IMG/VR virus record: IMGVR_UViG_3300005099_000009
Location: 1 to 61,313 of that record
Source: a virus
Length of the DNA stretch: 61,313 bases
Strand: one strand, 5' to 3'
Shown one piece after another: positions 24,936-32,766 of the stretch. Both the position numbers and the translations under genes were made by a program. The notes under the pieces were generated by a model that saw only the letters and a list, made by a program, of their open reading frames with translations, ran no database searches and was not told the DNA's origin. The first letter of the stretch is position 1. Every line of letters begins with the position of its first letter.

Positions 24936-25155
24936 CTTAGACGCAATGCTGAGGGAAGTGAAACCGCGCCCCGACGGTCGGGCGTGGCTCGTGGTGAGCG
25001 GCGACGAAAACGAGGCGCAGGCCATCGAGCGCTACAGAGAGCGCTTCGGCGCCCCGCCCCAAATGGTGCGGAGGGGCAAGCCAGACGGGGCCTGGTGGCT
25101 TGGGCCCGTACCCGAAAGGGGGGAAGCTGGCGATGAAAGCCTTCGAAATATTTGA
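24919..25155 (+). CDS. Small hypothetical protein
   Basis: 78 residues overlapping the resolvase 3' end by 17 bases; GCAAGGAGG precedes the ATG. Compact mixed fold with a Trp-rich C-terminus (GKPDGAWWLGPVP). Possibly a partner of the resolvase; no direct evidence. Confidence 0.55.
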   Translation: MVRQLSLDAMLREVKPRPDGRAWLVVSGDENEAQAIERYRERFGAPPQMVRRGKPDGAWWLGPVPERGEAGDESLRNI

Positions 25156-25231
25156 CCGCTATTGCTGGGTGATAATCGCTTTATCCGCATTATATTTCGC
25201 GGGCCATATTTTGCGGGCCTGCGCGCGCTAA
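25133..25231 (+). CDS. Small single-helix membrane protein
   Basis: 32 residues, one membrane helix (YCWVIIALSALYFAGHIL), preceded by AAGGGGGGAAG. Overlaps the previous gene by 23 bases. Not classifiable. Confidence 0.45.
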   Translation: MKAFEIFDRYCWVIIALSALYFAGHILRACAR

Positions 25232-25255
25232 GCAGGTCTGCGTTAGATTTAAGGG

Positions 25256-26110
25256 ATGGCAAAGATGAAGCCGCAGGGGATCAAGGCGAGATTAAAATCA
25301 TTCGTCCTGAGCGATTTAGGCTTGTTCGACGTAGATCAATGGATCATCTATACCCTCATGTTTGCCACATTGGGGCAGGAAGGCCGCTACCTGGAATCCC
25401 TGCTCCAGGGCCAAGGTTGGGGCTTGGGCTTCCTCCAGGCGGCGGTGATTGACGCCGCCGTCTGGCGGTGCAGCGTATGGCTGCGGCGCTTCACGGGGGC
25501 CAAGCAGAGGCGGGCAGCCTTGGCGGGCGTGCTCTTCTTTTCGCTGGCCTCGGTAGTGTTCAATTACGGATACTACACGCGCTTTACTGCTGAGCCGCCG
25601 CTGATTTGCGCTGCTCTGGCGATTTTTCTGCCTTCTGCGATCGGCCTTCTGAGCTATCTGCGCGGAGTGCGCCTGTCCAGCGCAAAGTTCGGCGATGAAT
25701 TCGCCGAAAGGCGGCGTTCGGCACCTCATCGTGCCGAGAAAGCTGAAGAGTCCAGCGCAATTATATCAAGGCCTGTGCAACCGGCAGTGTTGGGCGCGCT
25801 ACCTACGACAATCAGCATGACGGAATCGGTGTTGAGCGGCGATGGTCGTGACGAGAATATGATGAAAGTCTTGGAGAAGCTGAGGAATGCAGTGGGCGGC
25901 GACGATTTTGTGGTCAGCAAGGTGCTTCCGCAGCTGGGCTGGGGCGAGACTTACGTGAGGGAAGCGTTGCGCTGGGGCCTGCGGCGGGGCCTGGTGGAGC
26001 ATCCCCGCCACGGGCGCTGGCGCTTGAGGACTGACAAGTGGCCGGGAGGTGATGGACATGGCAAGACGCGGGAGACCGAAGCATCCGGCGACGTTCTGCC
26101 GTCCGCTTGA
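25256..26110 (+). CDS. Membrane protein with C-terminal winged helix
   Basis: 284 residues. Residues 28-140 contain three or four hydrophobic segments (WIIYTLMFATL; AALAGVLFFSLASVVFNYGY; PPLICAALAIFLPSAIGLLSYL). After a polar linker, residues about 210-265 form a small DNA-binding-like domain (VVSKVLPQLGWGETYVREALRWGLRRGLVEHP). A membrane anchor linked to a winged helix could tether DNA to the membrane or sense a membrane signal. No family recognised. Confidence 0.55.
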   Translation: MAKMKPQGIKARLKSFVLSDLGLFDVDQWIIYTLMFATLGQEGRYLESLLQGQGWGLGFLQAAVIDAAVWRCSVWLRRFTGAKQRRAALAGVLFFSLASVVFNYGYYTRFTAEPPLICAALAIFLPSAIGLLSYLRGVRLSSAKFGDEFAERRRSAPHRAEKAEESSAIISRPVQPAVLGALPTTISMTESVLSGDGRDENMMKVLEKLRNAVGGDDFVVSKVLPQLGWGETYVREALRWGLRRGLVEHPRHGRWRLRTDKWPGGDGHGKTRETEASGDVLPSA

Positions 26111-26369
26111 CGGCTGCCGGTTTTGCGAGCGGCGGATGGAGGTGTTGCGGGCCCTTGGGGCTTATCACGAGGCCTACGGTTGCTGGCCCACGGCCAGCAA
26201 GCTGGCGCAGCAGTTAGGCCTCACGCCGGGCTCCATCGCGCCGCTGCTGGGCTGGCTGGAGGCTGGCGGCTATGTGGAGCGCTTCCGGTATGCGGCGGGC
26301 CGCCGCCTGACGGAGAAGGGTTGGGACGCCCTGAGGGAGAGCAACGATGCGGAGGCTGTTGCGGCGTAG
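26058..26369 (+). CDS. Winged-helix DNA-binding protein
   Basis: 103 residues from ATG 26058 (GGGAGGTGATGG upstream). Starts with an AT-hook-like RRGRPKHP, a CRFC pair, then a winged helix (GCWPTASKLAQQLGLTPGSIAPLLGWLEAGGYVERF). Likely a transcription regulator. Coupled to both neighbours by overlaps. Confidence 0.65.
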   Translation: MARRGRPKHPATFCRPLDGCRFCERRMEVLRALGAYHEAYGCWPTASKLAQQLGLTPGSIAPLLGWLEAGGYVERFRYAAGRRLTEKGWDALRESNDAEAVAA

Positions 26370-26877
26370 CTTTGAGGGGGGCGCGAGGGAGGCCGACGGC
26401 CTCTGGCACGAGCGCTGGGGGCGCAGGGCCTTCTTGGCCGTCTGCGCCGCGGCGGGACCGTTGGCTCTCCGCTACGGCCCCTGGCCGGTGTGGTTCGCGC
26501 TGGGCTTCTGGATCGGCGTTTACCTGGTCACGCCCGACTGCGACTTCCTCTCAATCACCAGGGCAGAGAGCCGCTGGTTCCGCGACCCCCGGCGGGGCGA
26601 TCCCTTGAGCTGGGTCGGGGCCGTCGTCCGCTTCCCGGTGGGGCTGGCGGCCCTGGCTTTGGGGTTCCTTCCTGGCCTGATCTTATCGCATCGGGGCGTT
26701 TCCCACACGCCGGTCTTGGGCGCGGCGGTGATCGCGGTCTTGGCCCTGCCCATCCCTGCAGCGCTCTTGGCTTGGGCGGGGAAGCTGGACTGGCTCGTCA
26801 GGGCCGAGGCGGGCGTAGTGTGGCTGGGCTTCGCCGCGGCCCACTTGCTTCATATCTTGCTCGATAAATTGGGATGA
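26347..26877 (+). CDS. YdjM-like membrane metal-dependent hydrolase
   Basis: 176 residues with four to five membrane helices. Conserved polar residues inside helices match the YdjM/DUF2227 family: VTPDCD, SHRGVSHTPVLG and HLLHILLD, giving His and Asp metal ligands. YdjM-type proteins are LexA-regulated inner-membrane hydrolases of unclear substrate. The coupled DNA-binding gene upstream may control it. Confidence 0.75.
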   Translation: MRRLLRRSFEGGAREADGLWHERWGRRAFLAVCAAAGPLALRYGPWPVWFALGFWIGVYLVTPDCDFLSITRAESRWFRDPRRGDPLSWVGAVVRFPVGLAALALGFLPGLILSHRGVSHTPVLGAAVIAVLALPIPAALLAWAGKLDWLVRAEAGVVWLGFAAAHLLHILLDKLG

Positions 26878-26903
26878 GCAGAAGTCGAAAGGAGAGATAC
26901 AAG

Positions 26904-27125
26904 ATGACTAGAGACGAGAGGAGACTGCTCGAGGCCCTGAAGAGCCTGCCGCACGTGACTGAATTTCAAGCCCATGCAGCATACGTACTGCTTCAAGTCA
27001 ATGGCATAGACAACGCGCTGGAATACGTTGACAGGTTACGTCAGGGTATCCAACCCACATTACCTCTGGAAGCCGCATGGGAAATTTGGCTTGAGGAGAA
27101 TTCTGCTGAATTGGCGAGGAGATAG
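26904..27125 (+). CDS. Small hypothetical protein
   Basis: 73 residues from ATG 26904 with AAAGGAGAG upstream; the ATG at 26874 lacks a site. Helical (DERRLLEALKSLPHVTEFQAHAAYVLL). Not recognised. Confidence 0.5.
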   Translation: MTRDERRLLEALKSLPHVTEFQAHAAYVLLQVNGIDNALEYVDRLRQGIQPTLPLEAAWEIWLEENSAELARR

Positions 27126-27127
27126 AG

Positions 27128-27379
27128 ATGAACGATGGAATAGCGATTGAGATACGCGTCACGGGCCAAGAACCCTTGCGCCGCGTTAGCGAAGGCGCCT
27201 TCCTGCTGGTGCTGGTGACGGACGCGGGGGAGCGCTGGGAGACGGCGGTATACAGCTACCATCAGCCCCTTAACCTGCTGGAGATGGCGACAGCGGCCTC
27301 CAAGGGCTTAAAGCAGCATATTATCGAAGCATTGGGCGAGCTTGCTAATGCTGCAGGCGAAATAGAAATAGCCGACTAG
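27128..27379 (+). CDS. Small hypothetical protein
   Basis: 83 residues, beta-rich first half (IAIEIRVTG, AFLLVLVTDAGERWETAVYSY) and a C-terminal helix. Two bases after the previous stop, with GGCGAGGAGATAGAG upstream. Confidence 0.5.
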   Translation: MNDGIAIEIRVTGQEPLRRVSEGAFLLVLVTDAGERWETAVYSYHQPLNLLEMATAASKGLKQHIIEALGELANAAGEIEIAD

Positions 27380-27387
27380 TGGGATAA

Positions 27388-28143
27388 ATGCATGCCGAAA
27401 CTAGTGTCGAGCTCCAGCTCCAAGATGAAATGACTGAGCCTGCTTGGGGCATAGCCGCGCTGGTTGACCAGTGGATCGCCGACCGCCGCGCCCAGGAGCA
27501 GGCGGGGCGTCCCAGGGGCGGCTCGATCTGGCCCTCCAGCGTGGGCCTGTGCCTGCGGAAGGCCATCTACCAATACCGGGGCTGCGAGCCGACCAACCCG
27601 CCCCCGCCGCGCCTGCTGCGGATATTCGAGGTGGGCAAGCTTTTCGAGAAGTTCATCCTGGAGATGCTAGAGGAGCGCGGCGTGCTGGTGGCGGCCCAAC
27701 TCGAAGTCAAGTCACTATTCTTCTCAGGCCGCATTGACGCCCTCGTGCGGCAGGGCACGCAGCTCTACGTGGTGGAGCTCAAGACGATTCATTCGAAAGG
27801 GTTTATCTACCGCGATTTGCCTTATGCCCATCACGAAGTACAGGCCTTGGTCTACCACATCTTGGCCGAGCTCAATGGCTGGGCCCCGCTCGCGCCGCCC
27901 CACCTCGTCTACATCTCCAAAGACGATTTGCTGATTGACGAGTACGTGGTCAGCCTGCAGAAGAAGGTCGAGGTGGAGCGGCTGATGCGGGAGGCGGCGG
28001 CCTACGCCCGCGACGGGAGGCTTCCCCCGCGTTTGGAGGGAGGGCCCAGGCGCTGGGAGTGCTGGCACGAGGCGGGACAGAGGCCCGCTTGCGAGTATTT
28101 TGATTTGTGTTGGGGAGGCAAGGAGAGAGGTTATGAAGCGTAA
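27388..28143 (+). CDS. Cas4/RecB-like PD-(D/E)XK exonuclease
   Basis: 251 residues. The SSVGLCLRKAIY motif resembles the first Cys region of Cas4. The nuclease core FSGRIDALV (Asp) and YVVELKTIHS (Glu-x-Lys) follows, and a QALVYHI helix. C-terminal cysteines (WECW, ACEYFDLCW) could complete an iron-sulphur cluster. It would resect DNA ends for the annealing protein. Confidence 0.75.
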   Translation: MHAETSVELQLQDEMTEPAWGIAALVDQWIADRRAQEQAGRPRGGSIWPSSVGLCLRKAIYQYRGCEPTNPPPPRLLRIFEVGKLFEKFILEMLEERGVLVAAQLEVKSLFFSGRIDALVRQGTQLYVVELKTIHSKGFIYRDLPYAHHEVQALVYHILAELNGWAPLAPPHLVYISKDDLLIDEYVVSLQKKVEVERLMREAAAYARDGRLPPRLEGGPRRWECWHEAGQRPACEYFDLCWGGKERGYEA

Positions 28144-28420
28144 AAATCTAAGCGATAAAATATATCATGCTATTAAGACTGAATTGGAGACTTGGGGCCA
28201 TCCCTATCTTCAGTTCCGAGTCAGTGCATTGCCTAATTCATATTGCTTTGAGGCTTGGCATTACGGTCATCGTGTTCTATGGCGCATAGTTCCTCGTGAG
28301 ATTATAGCCGCTTATAAAGGTGACATTATTCGAGCTATTCTTAGAGAATTCGCAAGCGACTGGTCTCTCTCTTTATTGCGGAGACGTGACCGATCTTGCG
28401 AAACTTCAGATAGCGACTAG
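28133..28420 (+). CDS. Small hypothetical protein
   Basis: 95 residues from ATG 28133, overlapping the nuclease stop, with AAGGAGAGAGG upstream. AT-rich. Not recognised. Confidence 0.5.
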   Translation: MKRKNLSDKIYHAIKTELETWGHPYLQFRVSALPNSYCFEAWHYGHRVLWRIVPREIIAAYKGDIIRAILREFASDWSLSLLRRRDRSCETSDSD

Positions 28421-28496
28421 GCTCCAGGGTTGTCAATTGGGTGTATCAACGCTTCAAATTCGCAGGAAGATATTGAGCCGCAAGCCGGGAAGGGCG

Positions 28497-29720
28497 ATGG
28501 CTAGTCTTTTGTCCGAATTCCAGGCCCGGCGGAACGCGCTCTTGGCGGCGCTGGACGCCAACAACCTCCGGGGGCGCCTGGTGAAGAGCGCCGTCGGCTC
28601 TCAGCTCATCGCCTTCCGCTTCCGGTTGTGGCGTCCGCTCCGCAAGGACGTGATGGAGGCGCTGAACCTGGCCTCGACCCTGGATTACGCTCTGCGGGTG
28701 AGCGGCGTGCGGGTGGCCCTGGAGGGCGGGGACATCGTGATAGAGGTTCCCCGCCGAGGGTTCACGCCCGTGCTCGCCGCCCCGCTCAGGGGCAGGGGAT
28801 TGAAGGTGCCGCTGGGCCGGGACGTCTGGCTCAGGCCGGTGCTGCTGGACTTCGCCAGCCCCTCCAGCCCCCACGCGCTCATCGTGGGAGCCAGCGGCGC
28901 GGGCAAGAGCGAGCTCTTGGCGGCCATCATCTTCGGCTTGGCGCGGCAGAATTCCCCCGAAAGGGTGCGCATCGCCCTGGTGGACACGCGCCGGGCCGAA
29001 CCTCTGGCGAGGTTCGGGCGTCTGGCCCATCTGGCCTTCCGGCCCGCCAGGACGCCAGAGGAGGCGGCCTCGCTTTGCCGCTGGGCAGTGGAGGAGCTGG
29101 AGCGCAGGGAGCGGAACGGGGCGACGCGCCCGGCTATCTTCTTGGCGATAGATGAGGCATTTGACGTCCGAGCCCGCCATAAGGACGTCGAGGAGCTGCT
29201 CATGAGGCTCGCCAGCGGGGGCCGGGCCAAGGGCATACACCTGATCCTCGCCACCCAGCGCACCACGCGGGAGGCATTGGGCAGCCCCCTCATACAGGGC
29301 AACGTCCTGGTGAGGCTGGTGGCGAGGGTGGCGAGCTCCAGCGACTCGTTCCTCGCCACGACCGTCGCCAAGGCGGGGGCGGAGAGGCTCTTGGGCCGGG
29401 GCGATTTCTTGGCCGTGAGCCCCTTGGGCAGGGTAGTGCGCTTCCAGGGCGCGCTGGTGAGGCCGCGCGACGTGCGGGAGCTGCCGTCGGCCAGCCCCGC
29501 GCCCATTCCCGCCCAGGAGCCCCCTGCGAAACCGAAGCGCTCTTGGGGCGGGCACAATCGCGTGCCCGACGAGGAGCTGGGCCCCATCGTGGAGTATTTC
29601 CTGACCGATCCGGGGGCCAGCATCCTGGGAGCCAAGCGGAGGTTCCGGCGCGGCGACGGGCCGGTCTACCGGGCGAGGGAGATCGCTTTAAGGAGGCTTG
29701 AGCATGCGGGAGACGGATAG
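28497..29720 (+). CDS. FtsK/HerA-like DNA translocase ATPase
   Basis: 407 residues from ATG 28497 (GGGAAGGG upstream); a TTG at 28473 is possible. Walker A GASGAGKSE and Walker B AIFLAIDEA, then ATQRTTRE, the FtsK/SpoIIIE sensor motif. A short C-terminal domain (EELGPIVEYFLTDPGASILGAKRRF) resembles the gamma/winged helix of FtsK. It probably pumps or positions DNA. It is not the packaging terminase, which is at 39672. Confidence 0.75.
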   Translation: MASLLSEFQARRNALLAALDANNLRGRLVKSAVGSQLIAFRFRLWRPLRKDVMEALNLASTLDYALRVSGVRVALEGGDIVIEVPRRGFTPVLAAPLRGRGLKVPLGRDVWLRPVLLDFASPSSPHALIVGASGAGKSELLAAIIFGLARQNSPERVRIALVDTRRAEPLARFGRLAHLAFRPARTPEEAASLCRWAVEELERRERNGATRPAIFLAIDEAFDVRARHKDVEELLMRLASGGRAKGIHLILATQRTTREALGSPLIQGNVLVRLVARVASSSDSFLATTVAKAGAERLLGRGDFLAVSPLGRVVRFQGALVRPRDVRELPSASPAPIPAQEPPAKPKRSWGGHNRVPDEELGPIVEYFLTDPGASILGAKRRFRRGDGPVYRAREIALRRLEHAGDG

Positions 29721-30099
29721 GGTTAAATCGTTCTTGATGCTGGTCCTTGCTTTGGCCGTAGTGGCCGGGGCGGGCGCGGTGGGCTACTGGTTCACGCATA
29801 ATCTGTCCCGCGACGCCCAGATAGTTCTGGTGACGCTGCTGGTGGGCGTCCTCCCGGTCATTTTGGCCTTCAGTCTGGTGAGCCTCTGGCTCATCAAGGC
29901 CATCGTCCGCGACCGGGAGGCGGACATGACGGAGACGCGGGCGCTCTACCACAGCCTGTTCCAGCAGGCGCAGCGCCAGACGCCGGTCAACTTGCACATC
30001 GGTAAGGGGCAGCCCGCCGCGCTGGAGACGCCGCTGGCGAGCCAGCAACCCGCCCCGGAGCAGCTCGTGATTTTGGGGCAGGAGGAGCTTGAGCAATAA
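29704..30099 (+). CDS. Two-helix membrane protein
   Basis: 131 residues from ATG 29704 (AGGAGGCTTGAG upstream). Two membrane helices (FLMLVLALAVVAGAGAVGYW; IVLVTLLVGVLPVILAFSLV) and a polar tail with NLHIGKG. Coupled to the translocase gene, so it might anchor that ATPase, by context only. Confidence 0.6.
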   Translation: MRETDRVKSFLMLVLALAVVAGAGAVGYWFTHNLSRDAQIVLVTLLVGVLPVILAFSLVSLWLIKAIVRDREADMTETRALYHSLFQQAQRQTPVNLHIGKGQPAALETPLASQQPAPEQLVILGQEELEQ

Positions 30100-30112
30100 G
30101 GAGGTGTGGAGA

Positions 30113-30412
30113 ATGGACCGTCTGTTGCGCCCCAAAGAGAAGGCGCTCATCGCTTGGGTGCGCAAATTAGGGAACGCTGAGACGGCAGAACCCTTGGTGG
30201 TCCATGACCTTCCCGAAGCCGATGTCCTAGGCGTGGAGCGCCTGAGCGACCTTTCGCCGATAGAGAAGCGATTCTTGAAGGCGATCGAGCAGTTGTGCTA
30301 TCCGCCGCTGAAGCTGACGGTACGCAACGGCCGGGTGGTCAAGTTCAGTTGGCTGGAAAAGACTTTTGCGGGGCCGGTTTGGCACTTGGAGGTGCTGAGC
30401 GAGCGGGGATAG
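30113..30412 (+). CDS. Small hypothetical protein
   Basis: 99 residues from ATG 30113 with AAGGAGG 7 bases upstream. Mixed fold, no motif recognised. Confidence 0.5.
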   Translation: MDRLLRPKEKALIAWVRKLGNAETAEPLVVHDLPEADVLGVERLSDLSPIEKRFLKAIEQLCYPPLKLTVRNGRVVKFSWLEKTFAGPVWHLEVLSERG

Positions 30413-30429
30413 GTCGAGGAGGAGGCGTC

Positions 30430-30726
30430 ATGAGGTGGTTCTTTGCTTTCCTAATGATATTGGGCGCCGCAGTGCTCTGCTATGGCTGCGGCAGGCTCGT
30501 GGTATTGGCCATGGCATTCCTATCGCCTTTTGGCCAAGGCCTGGCTATCGGAGGCTTTGTTGGCTTCATAGCGGGCTGGGCCAGTTTTTTGGCGTACGGC
30601 TCATGGGTTGTCCGCAGGGAGCGGCGCGCCCGGCTGCGCCAAGTAAGGCAGAAGTTGGAGAGGCTCAATAGCCAGTTGGATGAGGTTCTGGCGGACGCCT
30701 TGCGGAGGCAGAGTCAAATGGATTAG
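30430..30726 (+). CDS. Two-helix membrane protein with coiled-coil tail
   Basis: 98 residues from ATG 30430 (GGAGGAGG upstream). Two membrane helices (FAFLMILGAAVLCYGCG; IGGFVGFIAGWASFLAYG), then a basic coiled coil (RLRQVRQKLERLNSQLDEVL). Similar in layout to phage holins, but placed in the early operon. Confidence 0.55.
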   Translation: MRWFFAFLMILGAAVLCYGCGRLVVLAMAFLSPFGQGLAIGGFVGFIAGWASFLAYGSWVVRRERRARLRQVRQKLERLNSQLDEVLADALRRQSQMD

Positions 30727-30737
30727 CAGGGGTAGAT

Positions 30738-30866
30738 ATGAGACGCAAGCGCAAATAATCGAGGCTCCAGCGCCAAATCGTGGTTTGGCTTGATTCTCCT
30801 GAATTTGGCTTGGCTGAGCTGCTGAGCGCGGGCGCTTGGCTGGGCTTTTGCGCCGGACCATGGTAA
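30738..30866 (+). pseudogene. Possible small gene split by in-frame TAA
   Basis: ATG 30738 opens MRRKRK then TAA (30756-30758); the same frame continues 35 codons as SRLQRQIVVWLDSPEFGLAE to CAGPW. Both halves look like one small phage protein, and the downstream part ends inside the next small ORF. Could equally be chance in a 325-base gap. Confidence 0.3.
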
Positions 30867-30946
30867 CGCTGTCGACGGCGCTGGGCTCTGTGAAGCTGGT
30901 GCTGAGCGCCTTAAGGGGCAAGTACCGCCGGGTAAAAAAAGAATAA
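30860..30946 (+). CDS. Possible very small protein
   Basis: 28 residues (LSTALGSVKLVLSALRGKYRR core), overlapping the end of the preceding frame at CCATGGTAA. No good ribosome site. Rest of the 30727-31051 gap holds only the inverted repeat CTGCGCC/GGCGCAG (30954-30974) and the terminator. Confidence 0.25.
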   Translation: MVTLSTALGSVKLVLSALRGKYRRVKKE

Positions 30947-30995
30947 GCGTAAGCTGCGCCCTGAGCCGGCGCAGGGCTGATAAAGCCTGAGCGGA

Positions 30996-31045
30996 AGCAG
31001 GGGCGTTTAAGGTATATCATTCCTTAGCGCCCCTGCTACTTTTTC
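30996..31045 (+). terminator. Intrinsic terminator ending the early operon
   Basis: AGCAGGGGCG (30996-31005) pairs perfectly with CGCCCCTGCT (31028-31037), extended by TTAAGG/CCTTAG, followed by ACTTTTTCC. It separates the rightward operon from the convergent leftward one. Confidence 0.85.
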
Positions 31046-31051
31046 CTTGTT

Positions 31052-31297
31052 TCAGATTTTGCGCCGAAAGATGCTTTTCCAGTCCCTGTCTGTCAAGTGA
31101 GGCCCCCAAATCTCCCCCCATCCTTGGGCCTCCAGCGCTTGCTTGTTGTCGGGATAGCACGGATCGCACCAGGGGTGCGAGAAGTGATCATTGGAAAAGC
31201 AGCAAGCGTCAACCTCGATGTACTCATATCCGGGCTCGGCGCGAAGCCCGTACGGATACATCTCAAGCTCTTCCTTTGTGATAGTTATACCGATCAT
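31052..31297 (-). CDS. Hypothetical protein
   Basis: 81 residues, Cys/His/Asp-rich middle (VDACCFSNDHFSHPWCDPCYP) that could bind a metal. Last gene of the leftward operon; its start directly follows the previous stop. Function unknown. Confidence 0.55.
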   Translation of the reverse strand: MIGITITKEELEMYPYGLRAEPGYEYIEVDACCFSNDHFSHPWCDPCYPDNKQALEAQGWGEIWGPHLTDRDWKSIFRRKI

Positions 31298-31651
31298 CTA
31301 AGCTTTACTCCTTTCTAGAAATCGCTTGACGGCCTTCCGGCTTACCAACCAAGTGGAGCTCGACTGCCTGGCGGCGAGCCGCCCTTCGCGGACGGCGCTC
31401 ATTAGCGTCTGGTAAGGGACGTTGAACTCTTGGGCAGCTTCCCTTAGAGTGAGTTCAAACCAGTCGTTAGCCAGAAAAGCTTCCGCGGGGATTTCCGCGA
31501 CTTCGTCGCCCAAACAGCGGACATGGCGGGACACGAAATTGTTGGGCAGGTTGTCAACCCTGACCCAGAACCCTGTGGCGGGATCGAAGTAAATTTCGCA
31601 GGTTTTGGCTAGCTCGCCCGCTCTTGCGTGGCTTACACTGATGCCCTGCAT
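31298..31651 (-). CDS. Excisionase/MerR-type HTH protein
   Basis: 117 residues from ATG 31651 with AAGGAGGTGATAG upstream; the longer frame is unlikely. C-terminal 60 residues form an excisionase-like helix-turn-helix (LTLREAAQEFNVPYQTLMSAVREGRLAARQ to VSRKAVKRFL). It probably binds DNA as regulator or architectural factor. No integrase is present, so an excision role is unlikely. Confidence 0.65.
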   Translation of the reverse strand: MQGISVSHARAGELAKTCEIYFDPATGFWVRVDNLPNNFVSRHVRCLGDEVAEIPAEAFLANDWFELTLREAAQEFNVPYQTLMSAVREGRLAARQSSSTWLVSRKAVKRFLERSKA

Positions 31652-31685
31652 TCTTCTATCACCTCCTTCTTTAGATTTGATAGCC

Positions 31686-31886
31686 TCATACTCGAGATCT
31701 TGTGACCCCATTACGGCACGCCAGCCATTGCACCCACGGGATAATGCGATAGGGATGCGGATACTGACGGAGTGCGCGCTCTAGCCGCAGGGCGCTAGGG
31801 GAGTAATGGCTGGTTGAATACCAGCGAATCTTGTCTTGGCGTCGGAATGCGACCCTGATCCCCCGTAGGATCAATGAAGTAGCCAA
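31686..31886 (-). CDS. Small hypothetical protein
   Basis: 66 residues from a TTG at 31886. Arg- and Tyr-rich (IRWYSTSHYSPSALRLERAL). A competing frame from ATG 31909 (GGAGAAGG upstream) gives 36 residues. I prefer the longer one on composition. Confidence 0.4.
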   Translation of the reverse strand: MATSLILRGIRVAFRRQDKIRWYSTSHYSPSALRLERALRQYPHPYRIIPWVQWLACRNGVTRSRV

Positions 31887-31904
31887 TCATAAGCAGGCCA
31901 GTCA

Positions 31905-32321
31905 TTAGGCCTTCTCCTGTTCTTTATCGGGGCGTTTCCATTCCATGACGATTCGGAGACTGGGCCCAATATTCCAACGAGCGATCCTTGATCGCTTATT
32001 AATTATCAGGGCGGGCCCGATGGTATAGCGGTTTAGATTTGATTTGTAAATTATCCATATGGAAAACGGGCCTAGTCTTACCTTGTGTTTGTTGCAGTCC
32101 TTGCCTTTTGAGTGTGTAAGCCTCAATTCCGCCCTTGTTGCGTAGGCTTGCCCAGCACATTGGTTCAGGAATAGCGTCCACCCCTTGAGCGTCAATACAG
32201 CGTGGGCGGCACCGGCATCAAGCAAGGAATTGGCAAGGCTAGCGATGCGCTGCTTATTGGCGCTCGATGGGTAGGGGTAAATGCGATCGGAGTAGATGTC
32301 AGCGCCCCGGCGAGAGATCAT
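31905..32321 (-). CDS. Hypothetical protein, start uncertain
   Basis: 138 residues from ATG 32321 (GAAGGTG upstream). The frame continues naturally upstream as TKAYIGYITYSEGAI to an ACG at 32366-32364 that sits 5 bases after AAAGGAGG, so translation may begin at that ACG. No family recognised; the gene is AT-richer than the phage average. Confidence 0.55.
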   Translation of the reverse strand: MISRRGADIYSDRIYPYPSSANKQRIASLANSLLDAGAAHAVLTLKGWTLFLNQCAGQAYATRAELRLTHSKGKDCNKHKVRLGPFSIWIIYKSNLNRYTIGPALIINKRSRIARWNIGPSLRIVMEWKRPDKEQEKA

Positions 32322-32404
32322 AATGGCACCTTCGCTATAGGTGATATAGCCTATATAGGCTTTCGTTGTGTCCTCCTTTCTATCGGGCTGGGCTTGTCCC
32401 GGTT

Positions 32405-32467
32405 GGCTTCTGCCCCTGCCTGGCCCGGAGGACGCTCCGAGGCGGGGGGCAGGCCGGAAGCCCTGCT
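32405..32467 (-). repeat. Structured GC-rich intergenic repeat, copy 1
   Basis: Shares with copies 2 and 3 the core GGAGGACGCTC..AGG.GGG and the end GAAGCCCTGCT. Inverted parts GGCTTC/GAAGCC and CTGCC/GGCAG can form a branched hairpin. It stands between two genes of the leftward operon, just before the ribosome site of the next gene. Confidence 0.7.
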
Positions 32468-32474
32468 GGGCGGC

Positions 32475-32684
32475 TTATTCCCAAGCCTCTTTTATGGCTT
32501 CTATCCGATCAATGGCCGCCTCAAGGCTACGGCCTGCGTACCAAGCTGTCTTTCCGAATGGCTTGATCCACCACCCGTAGGGGCGTTGACCGAAAGGGCC
32601 GTAGCCCTTCCAAATGCGGGCGGCATTGGCTGCTTGGCCGACCAATTTAGCATAAGCTTCCCTAATTCTCTCTTCGGCTTTCAT
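32475..32684 (-). CDS. Small hypothetical protein
   Basis: 69 residues from ATG 32684, AAGGAGGCAAG upstream. Gly/Tyr/Trp segment KGYGPFGQRPYGWWIKPFGK suggests a small globular or cell-surface-like module. Its leader duplicates that of the first gene of the operon. Confidence 0.55.
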   Translation of the reverse strand: MKAEERIREAYAKLVGQAANAARIWKGYGPFGQRPYGWWIKPFGKTAWYAGRSLEAAIDRIEAIKEAWE

Positions 32685-32698
32685 TCTTGCCTCCTTCA

Positions 32699-32726
32699 TT
32701 GGCTTGCTCTTTAAATTGGATTTTCT
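32699..32726 (-). repeat. Duplicated operon leader
   Basis: 28 bases nearly identical to 34130-34157 (TTGGCTTGCTCTTT, then TTGGATTTTCT on the plus strand). Both copies end just before a ribosome site, so a promoter-proximal leader seems to have been copied inside the operon. Confidence 0.65.
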
Positions 32727-32766
32727 ATCTTTTGCCGGACCTCTCACCCCGGCGTATTCGCTGTGT

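Noticed and set aside
27388-28143. Cas4 as evidence of a CRISPR adaptation module
   Set aside because: No cas1, cas2 or array; the gene sits among recombination genes, where phages use such nucleases.
31298-31651. Excisionase of a temperate phage
   Set aside because: No integrase or recombinase gene and no attachment site was found in the window; treated as a general HTH protein.
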